From: Mucilaginibacter sp. cycad4
GTDB taxonomy: Bacteria > Bacteroidota > Bacteroidia > Sphingobacteriales > Sphingobacteriaceae
Direction: 5' to 3'
Assembly: GCF_034263275.1 (NCBI RefSeq)
Contig: NZ_CP139559.1
Span: 310,001 to 374,000 of the forward strand
DNA length: 64,000 nucleotides
The position numbers and the translations under genes were made by a program. Below the pieces are notes generated by a model. It did no database searches and was not told the origin of the DNA. It saw only the letters and a program-made list of their open reading frames with translations. Each line of letters starts with the position of its first letter. Positions within the stretch are counted from its first letter, which is position 1. This document shows positions 43,459 through 51,945 of the stretch, in pieces.

Positions 43459-45039
43459 TTACTTCCTCTTCAACGCTTCTGCAATACCTTTTTCAACCAG
43501 TGGCCCCATTATCCTGTATCCTTCAACGGTAGGATGTACACCATCGGCGGCTAAGTTCTTCGGCAGGCCTTTGCGCTCGTCGGCCATGGCGCTATGGTAA
43601 TCTACATAAACCATTTTATTGGCATCGGCAAAGGCTTTGATCATGGTGTTAAGCCGGATCACTTTCTGTGCAGGCTCCATACCGGGGCGCCATGGGAAAG
43701 CATAGGCAGGCAGTACCGAACACAATACCACCTTAATGTTGGCTGCTTTAGCCAGTAATGCCATGGATTGGATATTGCCAAAGATATCTTCAATAGCTAT
43801 CGGGCCGTTATTTTGGGCGATGTCATTTATACCAGCCAGGATCACTACGGTGCCAGGTTTCAGGTCGATCACATCCTCACGGAAGCGTACCAGCATTTGA
43901 GTGGTGGTTTGCCCGCTGATGCCACGGTCATAATAAGGTTTACCATTCCAGAACGACGAGTCCCTATTGATCCAGAAATCGGTAATGGAATCGCCCATGT
44001 AAACCACACTTTTAGGGTTCGGCGCCGATGCTTTTACCTTTTCATTATCGGCCTTGTAGCGGGTCATATTTGCCCAGTCTTTATGGAATGCATCTTCCCA
44101 TTGCTTATGGTAGGCCTCCCATTGATCGGCCCTTTCTTTAACTGATTTTACTTTTGGGTCTACAGGTTTCAGAAAACCTTTCAAATCGAGCCAATCATTA
44201 AAACGGTCTATCCAGGCATCGGTAGGCAGATTTTGTTTGCGCATGCCAAAACCATGGCCGCCTTTAGCATACATATGCAGTTCTGCGCTATGTTTTGATG
44301 CCAGCCACTTGTTGTAAAGCTCAACACTATGTGGTGCAAGGCCAAGCTGATCATCAGTAGCTGCGGCTATAAACATCGGTGGCGCGTCATCAGGAATTTT
44401 TGACAGCAGTTCGGGCGGCACATAGGCATAAACAGGTGCGTCAAAATCAGGTTTGTTAGCGGCGGTATAATTAAAAGCTGCGGCGCTGGCCAGTGTGCCG
44501 CCTGCCGAAAAGCCCATGATCCCTATCCGCTGAGGCGAAACCCGATATTCGGCGGCATGTTCACGTACATAGGTTAGGGCTGCGCGTGCATCGGCAACGG
44601 CCAATGGAATGATAGGCGCTACCTGTTTCGGAAAATCCTTCTGACTCATTTTGGCTATCAATTCTTTTACAGGATCGTTAGTTAAGCTATGGGCCAGCCT
44701 GTATTTCAATACAAAGCAGGCTACACCCTGTTTGTTGAGCCATTTGGCTACGTCATAACCCTCGCTGTTGATTGACAGGGTATGGAAGCCGCCGCCGGGG
44801 CAAATAACCACTGCGGTGCCGGTAGCGATGGACGAATCGGGCAGGAAAACACTCAAGGAAGGCTGCGTAACGTTATAAACCACTTTTGTATTAAAGGCGT
44901 TATTATCGCTTTCACCCTCGTTCCAGGTCCAGTTTTCGGAACCCGGAGCTGCGCCCGGGTAAAGTGGGATTACTTTTTGCTGGGCCTGTACGCCAAGGGC
45001 CGACAATAGGAGTAAGGTGCCTATCAGTTTTAATTTCAT
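43459..45039 (-). CDS. Two-domain secreted carbohydrate esterase (alpha/beta hydrolase plus SGNH hydrolase)
   Basis: 526 aa with a signal peptide (about residues 1-19). Domain 1 (about 30-280) is an acetyl-xylan-esterase-like alpha/beta hydrolase: oxyanion GGGFH, nucleophile GFSAGG, and GGHGFG near the catalytic His. Domain 2 (about 340-525) is a GDSL-type SGNH hydrolase: MGDSITD with the nucleophile Ser, GQTT, GINDIA, and the final DGVHPTVEGY with Asp-His. Both domains are predicted to remove acyl groups, so one protein could act on two ester types in a polysaccharide. Single-domain versions are usual. Confidence 0.9.
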   Translation of the reverse strand: MKLKLIGTLLLLSALGVQAQQKVIPLYPGAAPGSENWTWNEGESDNNAFNTKVVYNVTQPSLSVFLPDSSIATGTAVVICPGGGFHTLSINSEGYDVAKWLNKQGVACFVLKYRLAHSLTNDPVKELIAKMSQKDFPKQVAPIIPLAVADARAALTYVREHAAEYRVSPQRIGIMGFSAGGTLASAAAFNYTAANKPDFDAPVYAYVPPELLSKIPDDAPPMFIAAATDDQLGLAPHSVELYNKWLASKHSAELHMYAKGGHGFGMRKQNLPTDAWIDRFNDWLDLKGFLKPVDPKVKSVKERADQWEAYHKQWEDAFHKDWANMTRYKADNEKVKASAPNPKSVVYMGDSITDFWINRDSSFWNGKPYYDRGISGQTTTQMLVRFREDVIDLKPGTVVILAGINDIAQNNGPIAIEDIFGNIQSMALLAKAANIKVVLCSVLPAYAFPWRPGMEPAQKVIRLNTMIKAFADANKMVYVDYHSAMADERKGLPKNLAADGVHPTVEGYRIMGPLVEKGIAEALKRK

Positions 45040-45163
45040 GGGAGGTTAATTCAGGTTAAATATTGACATACAAAAATAACAGCATTAAGCTAAGAAACAA
45101 GATGCCTAAACGTTTTAGCAAAGATAAATTCAGTTTTAATTACAGCATCTGTAACCTCGCTGT

Positions 45164-45199
45164 AAAATATCTGTTATCAAAATTATTGACAGATATTTT
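45164..45199. other. Inverted repeat upstream of the lipoprotein gene
   Basis: AAAATATCTGT (45164-45174) and ACAGATATTTT (45189-45199) are perfect 11-bp arms with a 14-nt spacer, ending 26 bases before the ATG at 45226. It could be an operator or an mRNA hairpin. Confidence 0.5.
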
Positions 45200-45225
45200 C
45201 GCTATCTTAATCACTCCTAATTTAA

Positions 45226-45693
45226 ATGACTGCGGTGTTTATCCATATCAAAAATTTGCTCCGGATTTTGCCGCTGTTAGTTTTGCTTGGTGCATGTGCC
45301 AAACAAAAAAGGATCTTCCAAAGCGATTGCAATATCTCAAAAGATTATAAAAAGATTTCATTCACCGAGCTGGCCAGCCATATTGAAAAATATGATAAGC
45401 AATATGTTGAAGTGAGCGGCAAGTACAAAGAAGGAAACGAGCAATCGGCGCTTTTTAACGACAGCCTGTTCTCGAGCCACGCTTTACATAATGCCATTTG
45501 GATTGATTTTAGCCAGGATTGCCCGCTTTACCTGCCTGGTACTCATATAGGTTTGTTTACTTATAACGATGGTCAGTTTACCCGGATGAATAAACGTAAA
45601 GTAACTATCAGGGGTGTGGTTGATGCGAGCGATAAGGGGCATTTAAAACAATACAGAGGTACTATAGACAGAGTGAGCTTCATTGAGCTGTGA
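45226..45693 (+). CDS. Putative lipoprotein
   Basis: 155 aa. The N-terminus has a hydrophobic stretch ending in a lipobox (LVLLGAC, Cys24). The rest is beta-rich (ISFTELASHIEKYDKQYVEV; KVTIRGVVDASDKGH) with an OB-like look but no assignable family. Its promoter has the perfect inverted repeat at 45164-45199. Function is unknown. Confidence 0.7.
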   Translation: MTAVFIHIKNLLRILPLLVLLGACAKQKRIFQSDCNISKDYKKISFTELASHIEKYDKQYVEVSGKYKEGNEQSALFNDSLFSSHALHNAIWIDFSQDCPLYLPGTHIGLFTYNDGQFTRMNKRKVTIRGVVDASDKGHLKQYRGTIDRVSFIEL

Positions 45694-45759
45694 TCTTCAA
45701 CGCCTTTGAAAATAAAAACAATGTGACCCGGTAACAGTTGTAATTATAAAACAATAGTT

Positions 45760-46038
45760 ATGGCTACCAACCCCAATGATACACCCGACAATGGCTTTTT
45801 TGATGAATCGGATGATGAGGAGATCATCAATCAAAATCAAATAAAAGGCTCAAATATGGTAAAGGATCCTGATGAATGGTCGACAGGTGATGAACCCATG
45901 ACCGGCGCACAGCACTCCTATCTCAAAACATTATCTGACGAGGCCGGTGAAGAGTTTGACGGATCGCTTACCAAGGCCGAAGCATCAAAACGGATAGACG
46001 AGCTGCAGCATAAAACAGGCAGGGGCTTAAATAATTAA
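45760..46038 (+). CDS. DUF3072 protein
   Basis: 92 aa. Acidic N-terminus, then the DUF3072 motif PMTGAQHSYLKTLSDEAGEE followed by LTKAEASKRIDELQHKTGRG. Members are small acidic proteins of unknown role. A weak hairpin GGTAAG...CTTACC follows between it and the convergent PhnP-like gene. Confidence 0.88.
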   Translation: MATNPNDTPDNGFFDESDDEEIINQNQIKGSNMVKDPDEWSTGDEPMTGAQHSYLKTLSDEAGEEFDGSLTKAEASKRIDELQHKTGRGLNN

Positions 46039-46110
46039 TTAAAAAAAGGCAAGGTAAGCTTCTCAATAAATTCATACTTACCGGGTTTAGGCGGCGCAGT
46101 TTTGACGATA

Positions 46111-46872
46111 TTAAATGGTCAGTTTCAGGCCATCATACGCCAGTTCAATGCCGGCAGGCAGCTCTTTAGACACATCGGCGTGTTTGCCCAGTCTGTGGCT
46201 TATATGTGTAAAATAGGTAGTTTCGGCCCCTATGTCGTTTGCAAAAGCTATGGCTTCTTCAAGCGTAAAATGAGAGATATGAGTTTCCTTTTGAAGGGCA
46301 TTGATCACCAGTATTTTTGTGCCTTTTATCTTTTCCTTTTCCGTATCCGGAATTGTTTTGGCATCGGTGAGATACGTAAAATCTTTAATTCTGAAACCTT
46401 TTATAGGCAATCTGTAATGGAATACCTCGATTGGGATGAGCTCAACATTACCAATCATGAAAGGATCAAGCGCAATGCTGTGCATGTTTACCTGCGGAAT
46501 GCCCGGGTAACCCGTGCCATCAAAAATATAGGGAAATTCACGCACGAGGGCTTTTTGCACTCTTTCATCAGCATAAATATCAATCGGGGCGTTTTGTTTG
46601 TAATTAAACGCGCGGATATCATCCATACCGGCAATGTGGTCTTTATGCTCATGCGTAAAAACAATGGCATCGAGGTGCTGTACTTTAGCGCGAAGCATCT
46701 GGTACCTGAAATCGGGCCCCGAATCAATGGCAATAACCTTATCTTCGGCCTCAATTAAAACAGAGCTGCGCAGACGCTTGTCATATTTATCTGTTGAAAG
46801 GCATACTTCACAATTACATGCAATAACAGGTACCCCCTGCGATGTTCCGGTTCCTAAAAATGTTATGGTCAC
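46111..46872 (-). CDS. PhnP-like metallo-beta-lactamase-fold phosphodiesterase
   Basis: 253 aa. Metal motif THEHKDHIAG (HxHxDH) near residue 74, a Cys cluster CNCEVC near residue 19 as in PhnP, and further ligands DSGPDF, AKTI and HISHRLG. The family includes cyclic phosphodiesterases and tRNase Z relatives, but the substrate here is unknown. It overlaps the small upstream gene by four bases (ATGA), so they are co-translated. Confidence 0.92.
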   Translation of the reverse strand: MTITFLGTGTSQGVPVIACNCEVCLSTDKYDKRLRSSVLIEAEDKVIAIDSGPDFRYQMLRAKVQHLDAIVFTHEHKDHIAGMDDIRAFNYKQNAPIDIYADERVQKALVREFPYIFDGTGYPGIPQVNMHSIALDPFMIGNVELIPIEVFHYRLPIKGFRIKDFTYLTDAKTIPDTEKEKIKGTKILVINALQKETHISHFTLEEAIAFANDIGAETTYFTHISHRLGKHADVSKELPAGIELAYDGLKLTI

Positions 46873-47150
46873 AGCTGCAGTTTAGTTTGTTTGATTTCCT
46901 GCAAAAATGCAATCTGTTTATCATCAAGCAGCTTGTAATCCACCTCAAGTTCGCGCAATAACTCAACCAAAGCAAGGATCTTGCTTTCCAGATTAGAGAA
47001 ACGGTTCACCACAATCATTTTACTGTTAAGCAGCAGGCAAGCCCCGGTTTTAAAGTTTCCCTTTTCATAACGCACTTTATAACCGGCCGTTTTTAACAGC
47101 ATTTCCAGTTTTTCGAGTGTATGGTTAGTTGCGGGAAGCATTAATTTCAA
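46869..47150 (-). CDS. Small protein of unknown function, co-translated with the PhnP-like gene
   Basis: 93 aa. Mixed alpha/beta small protein (LEKLEMLLKTAGYKVRYEKG, IVVNRFSNLESKILALVELL) with no recognised family. Its stop codon overlaps the PhnP-like start by four bases, so translation is coupled; the operon is probably conserved in relatives. It might modulate the hydrolase, but this is inference. Confidence 0.75.
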   Translation of the reverse strand: MKLMLPATNHTLEKLEMLLKTAGYKVRYEKGNFKTGACLLLNSKMIVVNRFSNLESKILALVELLRELEVDYKLLDDKQIAFLQEIKQTKLQL

Positions 47151-47258
47151 AAGTAGTAAAAATGGGTGTATTTGCAGGGCTTAAATTGGCATTTGCATGT
47201 CACATTTGGTAATTAAATTTCTATTTTTATTTACCTTTTATATCCTAAAACTATCCGG

Positions 47259-48320
47259 ATGAAGAACTTACTACTTACTGTTACAGGTATTGTTTTTAGT
47301 ATAACAGTTTGTGCGCAGCAAACCAAAACCTATGCCGAAAAGCTTGGCTGGCCTAAGGGCGCACGTGTAATTATTCTGCATGTTGATGACGCAGGAATGT
47401 CGCATGAATCGAATGAAGGGGTGGAGAAAGCCATTGGGGATGGTGTTGCCACCTCAACAAGTGTGATGATGCCCTGTCCCTGGGTGCCCGATTTTAAGCA
47501 TTATATGGATCAGCACCCGGGTATTGATGCCGGCTTGCATTTAACCCTAACGTCCGAATGGAAAAATTACCGCTGGGGGCCGCTTGCAGGTAAAGCCGCA
47601 GTTCCGGCATTGGTAGATAAGGAAGGTACTTTCTGGCCTGGCGTAGCGGCCGTTTATTTCAGGGCTTCGGCAGATGAGGTGGACAAAGAAATAAGGGCAC
47701 AGCTTGACCGTGCTTTAAGCATGGGCTTTATTCCGACACACCTGGATTCGCACATGGGAACTTTATTTGCTAAACCCGCCTTTCTTGAAAAATATATTAA
47801 CCTGGGCATTGAAAAGAAAATACCTGTAATGCTTCCCGGCGGCGAAGACCTTTTTTACCGCGAGGAGGCGAAAAATGCTACCATAGCCCGGCTTAAAAAA
47901 GAGGGTAAATACACCCAGGGTGTGACCATCCCCGAACCCGCGGAACTGAATAAAGTGAAAGAGCTTGGCGAAATAGTCTGGAAAGGCGGCTTGCCTGTTT
48001 TAGATGACCTTGATAACTCAAGCTATGACTGGGTAATGCCGGATATTGATAAGGCAACCGATAAGGAACTGCAAAAATGGTATACAGACCATTATATCGA
48101 AAACTTTGAGCGGTTTTCGCCCGGGTTAACGATGGTGCTCATGCATTGTACACAACCATCACCGCAGTTTAAAAATATCTGCAACGAAGGCCAGAACCGA
48201 AAAGGCGACCTGCTGGCCATGACCGATCCACGGCTCAAAGCTTATCTAAAGCAAAAGGGCTTTATTTTAACCACCTGGAAAGAGGTGATGGAACGGCGGG
48301 TTAAGGTGGGAAATGAGTAA
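47259..48320 (+). CDS. Secreted ChbG/YdjC-family deacetylase
   Basis: 353 aa with a signal peptide (about residues 1-20). The YdjC/ChbG core has the metal-binding DDAGMSHESNEG segment, DAGLHLTLTSEWKN and THLDSHMGTLFAKP. Members remove acetyl groups from chito-oligosaccharides or related sugars, zinc- or magnesium-dependent. Export suggests an extracellular glycan substrate. DUF4265 follows after nine bases. Confidence 0.92.
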   Translation: MKNLLLTVTGIVFSITVCAQQTKTYAEKLGWPKGARVIILHVDDAGMSHESNEGVEKAIGDGVATSTSVMMPCPWVPDFKHYMDQHPGIDAGLHLTLTSEWKNYRWGPLAGKAAVPALVDKEGTFWPGVAAVYFRASADEVDKEIRAQLDRALSMGFIPTHLDSHMGTLFAKPAFLEKYINLGIEKKIPVMLPGGEDLFYREEAKNATIARLKKEGKYTQGVTIPEPAELNKVKELGEIVWKGGLPVLDDLDNSSYDWVMPDIDKATDKELQKWYTDHYIENFERFSPGLTMVLMHCTQPSPQFKNICNEGQNRKGDLLAMTDPRLKAYLKQKGFILTTWKEVMERRVKVGNE

Positions 48321-48329
48321 GTTTGTTTT

Positions 48330-48809
48330 ATGGGTGATGATAAACATGTAAAAATATTATTCAGGTTATATAGTGATATTTTAGAAGAGACGACTGTGGA
48401 AACTATGTGGGCTAAGATTGTCAACGAAGAGCAAGGTCTTTATGCGTTGGATAATATCCCTTTTTACCTGCCGGTTATTGCAGCAGGTGATATTGTATTT
48501 GCAGAATATGATACTGATGAGCAAATGCTCACTTACCGCGAAACAAGGGAATATTCTGGTAATTCAACCATCCATGTTATTTTAATGAGTAATACTGCTG
48601 ACCTCAAAAGTATCGGTAAATTATTCGAAGAATTGGGATGCAACTGGGAAGGAATGGACAGTAAGTATTTTGCCCTCGATGTACCGGCTTCGGTTAATTA
48701 TAGCTTAGTTAAAGCTCGGTTAGAGGAATTGAAAGAGCGGGGTATTATAGATTATGCAGAATCGTGTTTATCGGAAGGGCATCAAATTAAAAATTATAGC
48801 CAACTTTGA
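48330..48809 (+). CDS. DUF4265 protein
   Basis: 159 aa. DUF4265 markers: ETMWAKIVNEEQGLYALDNI, FYLPVIAAGDIVFAEY and a C-terminal DYAESCLSEGH. The family contains few characterised proteins and no function is known. It follows the deacetylase by nine bases, and a pair of 22-bp palindromes starts at the base after its stop codon. Confidence 0.88.
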   Translation: MGDDKHVKILFRLYSDILEETTVETMWAKIVNEEQGLYALDNIPFYLPVIAAGDIVFAEYDTDEQMLTYRETREYSGNSTIHVILMSNTADLKSIGKLFEELGCNWEGMDSKYFALDVPASVNYSLVKARLEELKERGIIDYAESCLSEGHQIKNYSQL

Positions 48810-48853
48810 TTTACTCAATGCATTGAGTAAATTTACTCAGTATATTGAGTAAA
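48810..48853 (+). promoter_or_regulatory. Two abutting 22-bp palindromes upstream of the AAA ATPase
   Basis: Site 1 (48810-48831) is a perfect palindrome with arm TTTACTCAATG; site 2 (48832-48853) has arms TTTACTCA and TGAGTAAA and a changed centre (GTATAT). They touch without a gap. Two full operator copies ending nine bases before the ATPase start codon would give strong, cooperative repression; the regulator is unknown. Confidence 0.6.
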
Positions 48854-48862
48854 TTTATTTTT

Positions 48863-50047
48863 ATGTACCAAAGGTCTTATCTTCAGTTGTTTATAAAGAG
48901 AATTAAAGAGCCACGCCGTTTTATTCAGGTAATAATGGGCCCTCGTCAGGTGGGGAAAACTACGCTTGTTGGGCAATTATTGAAAAAAACGGAAATCCCT
49001 TACGTTTTTGAATCTGCTGACGCTATCTCAGCTTCCAATTCCATTTGGGTTGATCAATTATGGGAGAGCGTGCGGGTAAGAATGGATCAGCAAGGTTTAA
49101 AAGAGTTCTTATTAGTTATAGACGAAATTCAAAAAATAAGTAACTGGAGCGAAATAGTTAAGCGTTTATGGGATAAGGATACACGCGATGAAAGAAATCT
49201 TAAGATTATATTATTAGGCTCATCACGATTATTATTACAGCAAGGGCTTACCGAATCACTTGCGGGGCGTTTTGAAAGTACTTATATCAGCCATTGGTCG
49301 TTTACCGAGATGCACGATGCCTTTGGCTGGAACGCCGATCAGTTTGCGTGGTTTGGGGGATATCCGGGATCTGCCCCCTTAATTGATGATGAAGAACGTT
49401 GGAAGAATTATGTAAATAACTCGTTAATTGAAACCAGTATATCTAAGGATATTTTGATGCTCACCAGGGTTGATAAACCTGCCCTAATGAAAAGACTGTT
49501 TGAATTAGGCTGTCTTTATTCGGGCCAGATACTTTCATTTACAAAACTTCAGGGGCAATTGTTAGATGCGGGAAATACCACCACCTTATCTCATTATTTA
49601 ACACTGCTGGATACAGCAGGTTTATTGGGAGGAATTGAAAAATATGCCGCCGATATTATCCGAAAACGCTCATCGAGCCCTAAATTTCAGGTGCACAATA
49701 CCGCTTTGATTAGTGCTCAAAGTAATGAGATGTTTAATGAAATTATTACAAACCCTGCGGAGTGGGGGCGGATTATTGAATCATCAGTAGGGGCTCATTT
49801 AACTAACTTTGCGTTAACTGAAGGGTTTAAGGTATATTATTGGCGCAACGGAAATGACGAGGTTGATTTTGTGCTGGAACGCCGCGGTAAAGTTATCGCG
49901 CTTGAGGTGAAGAGCAATAACGATAAGGAAACAGCTGGGATGAAGGAATTTCAAAAACAGTTTAATCCCGATAAAATATTGTTGATTGGAAAACAAGGTT
50001 TAAGCTGGCAGGAGTTTTTATCAATTAACCCTGCCGAATTATTTTAA
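48863..50047 (+). CDS. AAA_14/DUF4143 ATPase
   Basis: 394 aa from ATG 48863 (MYQRSYLQLF); a TTG at 48845 in the second palindrome is not likely to be used. N-terminal P-loop: GPRQVGKTTLV (Walker A), LLVIDEIQKI (Walker B), ILLGSSR sensor. The C-terminal DUF4143 domain has the PD-(D/E)xK-like EVDFVLERRGKVIALEVKS. The family is common in bacteria and archaea, often duplicated, and has no defined role. A kinase-like gene follows by seven bases. Confidence 0.93.
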   Translation: MYQRSYLQLFIKRIKEPRRFIQVIMGPRQVGKTTLVGQLLKKTEIPYVFESADAISASNSIWVDQLWESVRVRMDQQGLKEFLLVIDEIQKISNWSEIVKRLWDKDTRDERNLKIILLGSSRLLLQQGLTESLAGRFESTYISHWSFTEMHDAFGWNADQFAWFGGYPGSAPLIDDEERWKNYVNNSLIETSISKDILMLTRVDKPALMKRLFELGCLYSGQILSFTKLQGQLLDAGNTTTLSHYLTLLDTAGLLGGIEKYAADIIRKRSSSPKFQVHNTALISAQSNEMFNEIITNPAEWGRIIESSVGAHLTNFALTEGFKVYYWRNGNDEVDFVLERRGKVIALEVKSNNDKETAGMKEFQKQFNPDKILLIGKQGLSWQEFLSINPAELF

Positions 50048-50054
50048 CAATTTT

Positions 50055-50591
50055 ATGCACATCAATATCTTCGGTGCCTCCGGCTCAGGAGTAACCACGC
50101 TCGGCCAGGTTTTAAGCGAAAAACTTGACTATCCATATTTCGACAGCGATCATTATTTCTGGTTTCCTTCCGATCCCCCTTTTACTAATCGAAGACCGCC
50201 CGAAGAAAGGAATGCTTTGATCAACAAGGAGATAACAAATAATGAAAACTGGATCCTTGGCGGTTCCGTCATCAACTGGAACAATAACTGGCGTTTTGAC
50301 CTGTCAGTATTTTTATATATCCCGCCTGAGATAAGACTACAGCGTTTAAGAGATAGGGAACTTGAACGTTATGGCGATGTCATCTATACCAATAGGGAAC
50401 GAAACAGGCTCTATAATGAATTTATCGATTGGGCACGGGGATACGATGAGCTTATTACCAACAGCCGCAGTTTACATTCGCACAAAAATTGGATGAATAA
50501 GCTTGAAACTCCTCTACTGGTTATTGAAGGGGATACGACTGTTGAGAAAAGGGTAGACATGATATTAAATAAAGTAAAGGATTTAGAATAA
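50055..50591 (+). CDS. P-loop NTPase, adenylate-kinase-like
   Basis: 178 aa. Walker A GASGSGVTT near residue 7, then the lid-like region (FPSDPPFTNRRPPEERNALI) and the DRELERYGDVIY segment of small kinases. It resembles topology-modulation or shikimate-kinase-like NTPases. The seven-base gap to the AAA ATPase suggests co-transcription. The substrate is unknown. Confidence 0.85.
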   Translation: MHINIFGASGSGVTTLGQVLSEKLDYPYFDSDHYFWFPSDPPFTNRRPPEERNALINKEITNNENWILGGSVINWNNNWRFDLSVFLYIPPEIRLQRLRDRELERYGDVIYTNRERNRLYNEFIDWARGYDELITNSRSLHSHKNWMNKLETPLLVIEGDTTVEKRVDMILNKVKDLE

Positions 50592-50669
50592 ATTGCCGCC
50601 GCTCGCCTCCTGGGCATAGCCGTTAACTTAAGGAAGAAGCGAGGGATTGTACGATTCCCCTCTTGAGAG
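50592..50669. repeat. Left arm of the interrupted palindromic repeat, family C
   Basis: Ends with CCCCTCTTGAGAG at 50657-50669, where the first IS copy is inserted. Before insertion this joined to GGGGCGG at 51843 and continued to the second arm near 51930. The last ten bases (50660-50669) are the first copy's target-site duplication. Confidence 0.7.
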
Positions 50670-50684
50670 CAGGGCTGTTGCATT

Positions 50685-51245
50685 CTAATTTAATAGTTGT
50701 TTTAACCTGTTGATATCGTTGCAAACAAGCCTTTGCGCTTGTGCAAGGTTTGGGTAATCATTTATTCTAAATACATTAATAACTATGTTTCTGAACACAG
50801 AAGTATTTTCAGGCGCATTGGATGTTCTAATTCGTGAAGCGTCTTCGTTAAATGTCACGTCCTTTACCCAATGAAGACTGTTTTCTATACTCCAATGGCT
50901 TTTAATACCATGGCAGAATGTTTGCGCATTACCGATTAAGCTACTGATGAAAAAGGCGTATTCTTCCCGGATACCTCCTTTTTCTTTTACCCAGCGATGC
51001 ACTTTAATAAGTTGGCTTACCCCAGCCCATGTGTTACTGATTTCCTCTGTTCCCGGGTACACCCAAACCGTTCTACGTTCTATTCGCCCTTTGTTTTTCA
51101 ACAACTCAACAAACTTACTACAAACCATTGCCTCGTCCGATGTAATGGTTTCGATCTTTTTGTAAAGGTTCTTTTGATTCTTCTTCACACCTATTATATA
51201 ATTGTTATCTGTATCAATAATAGCCTCTACCGTTTTTTTTGACAA
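50685..51245 (-). CDS. ISAs1 transposase, C-terminal part (copy 1)
   Basis: 186 aa in the -1 frame. It carries the catalytic Glu region SHWSIENSLHWVKDVTFNED and the tail LVCNDINRLKQLLN. Its annotated start is a TTG in the overlap and is unlikely to initiate translation; the functional product would come from the frameshift. Confidence 0.85.
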   Translation of the reverse strand: MSKKTVEAIIDTDNNYIIGVKKNQKNLYKKIETITSDEAMVCSKFVELLKNKGRIERRTVWVYPGTEEISNTWAGVSQLIKVHRWVKEKGGIREEYAFFISSLIGNAQTFCHGIKSHWSIENSLHWVKDVTFNEDASRIRTSNAPENTSVFRNIVINVFRINDYPNLAQAQRLVCNDINRLKQLLN

Positions 51246-51778
51246 TGTAATGCGTCAAGTGTAAACGTTACCCCCTGTAATCCTAAACTGGAAATAAGCT
51301 GCTGAACTACAGAGATTTCACTTTGTTTTGAGTTGTCAACTAAACCATGGCCAACGACTTGATTACTCCTGCTACTATACAGGCTTACCAGGCTTACAAA
51401 TCGTTGTTTGTCAAGGGAATAATCGCTCATCGTCCCTTTCATTGCCTTACCATCTATATGTAGCCATTCATTTTTAGACAAATCAATATGCTGACTGGCC
51501 CATTTATGGAAACTCTCATTTAAGCTGTTAAAGTCTAAATCTTGTATTACACGTCTTATAGTATAAAAGCTTGGAAGGCGGGCTTTATTAGGCTGAAAGA
51601 AGGCCAAAAGATCGACTTCATTCCGCTTTATAAAATCACCCATCGAACGATAGCCATGATAACCGCTCATTGTACTCATTAACACAAGCAACAGAATGAA
51701 AGTCTGGTCATGTCGCTGGCCTGCCTTTCGCCTTATATCCGGTAACTCTGATAAATACGCTAATATGCTCTTATCCAT
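51227..51778 (-). CDS. ISAs1 transposase, N-terminal part (copy 1)
   Basis: 183 aa. It begins MDKSILAYLSELPDIRRKAG and carries the first two catalytic aspartates, in LHIDGKAMKGT and TLDALHCQK. It stops after an A8 run (minus strand). The downstream part continues in the -1 frame, so A_AAA_AAA slippage would give a 364-aa transposase, a normal ISAs1 length. Confidence 0.9.
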   Translation of the reverse strand: MDKSILAYLSELPDIRRKAGQRHDQTFILLLVLMSTMSGYHGYRSMGDFIKRNEVDLLAFFQPNKARLPSFYTIRRVIQDLDFNSLNESFHKWASQHIDLSKNEWLHIDGKAMKGTMSDYSLDKQRFVSLVSLYSSRSNQVVGHGLVDNSKQSEISVVQQLISSLGLQGVTFTLDALHCQKKR

Positions 51779-51832
51779 CCTAACTTTTTTGACCTCAAGT
51801 TAACTTATAATATTTAGAATGCAACAGCCCTG

Positions 51833-51930
51833 CTCTTGAGAGGGGCGGAGGGGTGTGTTTCTGCTTTGATAAGCTTGTAGCAGAAACACACCCCTGCCGC
51901 CACTCGTTCCTCCGCGCCCCCTCTCGAGAG
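51833..51930. repeat. Central part of family C repeat between the two IS copies
   Basis: AGGGGTGTGTTTCTGCT (51849-51865) and AGCAGAAACACACCCCT (51879-51895) form a perfect 17-bp stem. Its outer arms CCCCTCTTGAGAGGGG and CCCCTCTCGAGAGGGG are each split by an IS copy; removing both rebuilds one long hairpin. Palindromes of this form are typically dispersed and multicopy. Confidence 0.75.
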
Positions 51931-51945
51931 CAGGGCTGTTGCATT

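Larger units (their letters stand above)
50670..51832 (-). mobile_element. ISAs1-family insertion sequence, copy 1
   Basis: 1163 bp with terminal inverted repeats CAGGGCTGTTGCATTCTAA and TTAGAATGCAACAGCCCTG. A 10-bp target duplication CTCTTGAGAG flanks it (50660-50669 and 51833-51842). It encodes one transposase split by a frameshift. It is nearly identical to copy 2 (about eight differences), so the duplication is recent. Confidence 0.93.

Noticed and set aside
46102..46758. 218-aa open frame on the + strand opposite the PhnP-like gene
   Set aside because: It lies fully antisense to a gene with clear metal-binding motifs and shows no domain of its own.
51245..51245. Independent start of the IS C-terminal frame
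   Set aside because: The putative TTG start lies within the frameshift overlap, and the N-terminal half supplies needed catalytic residues.
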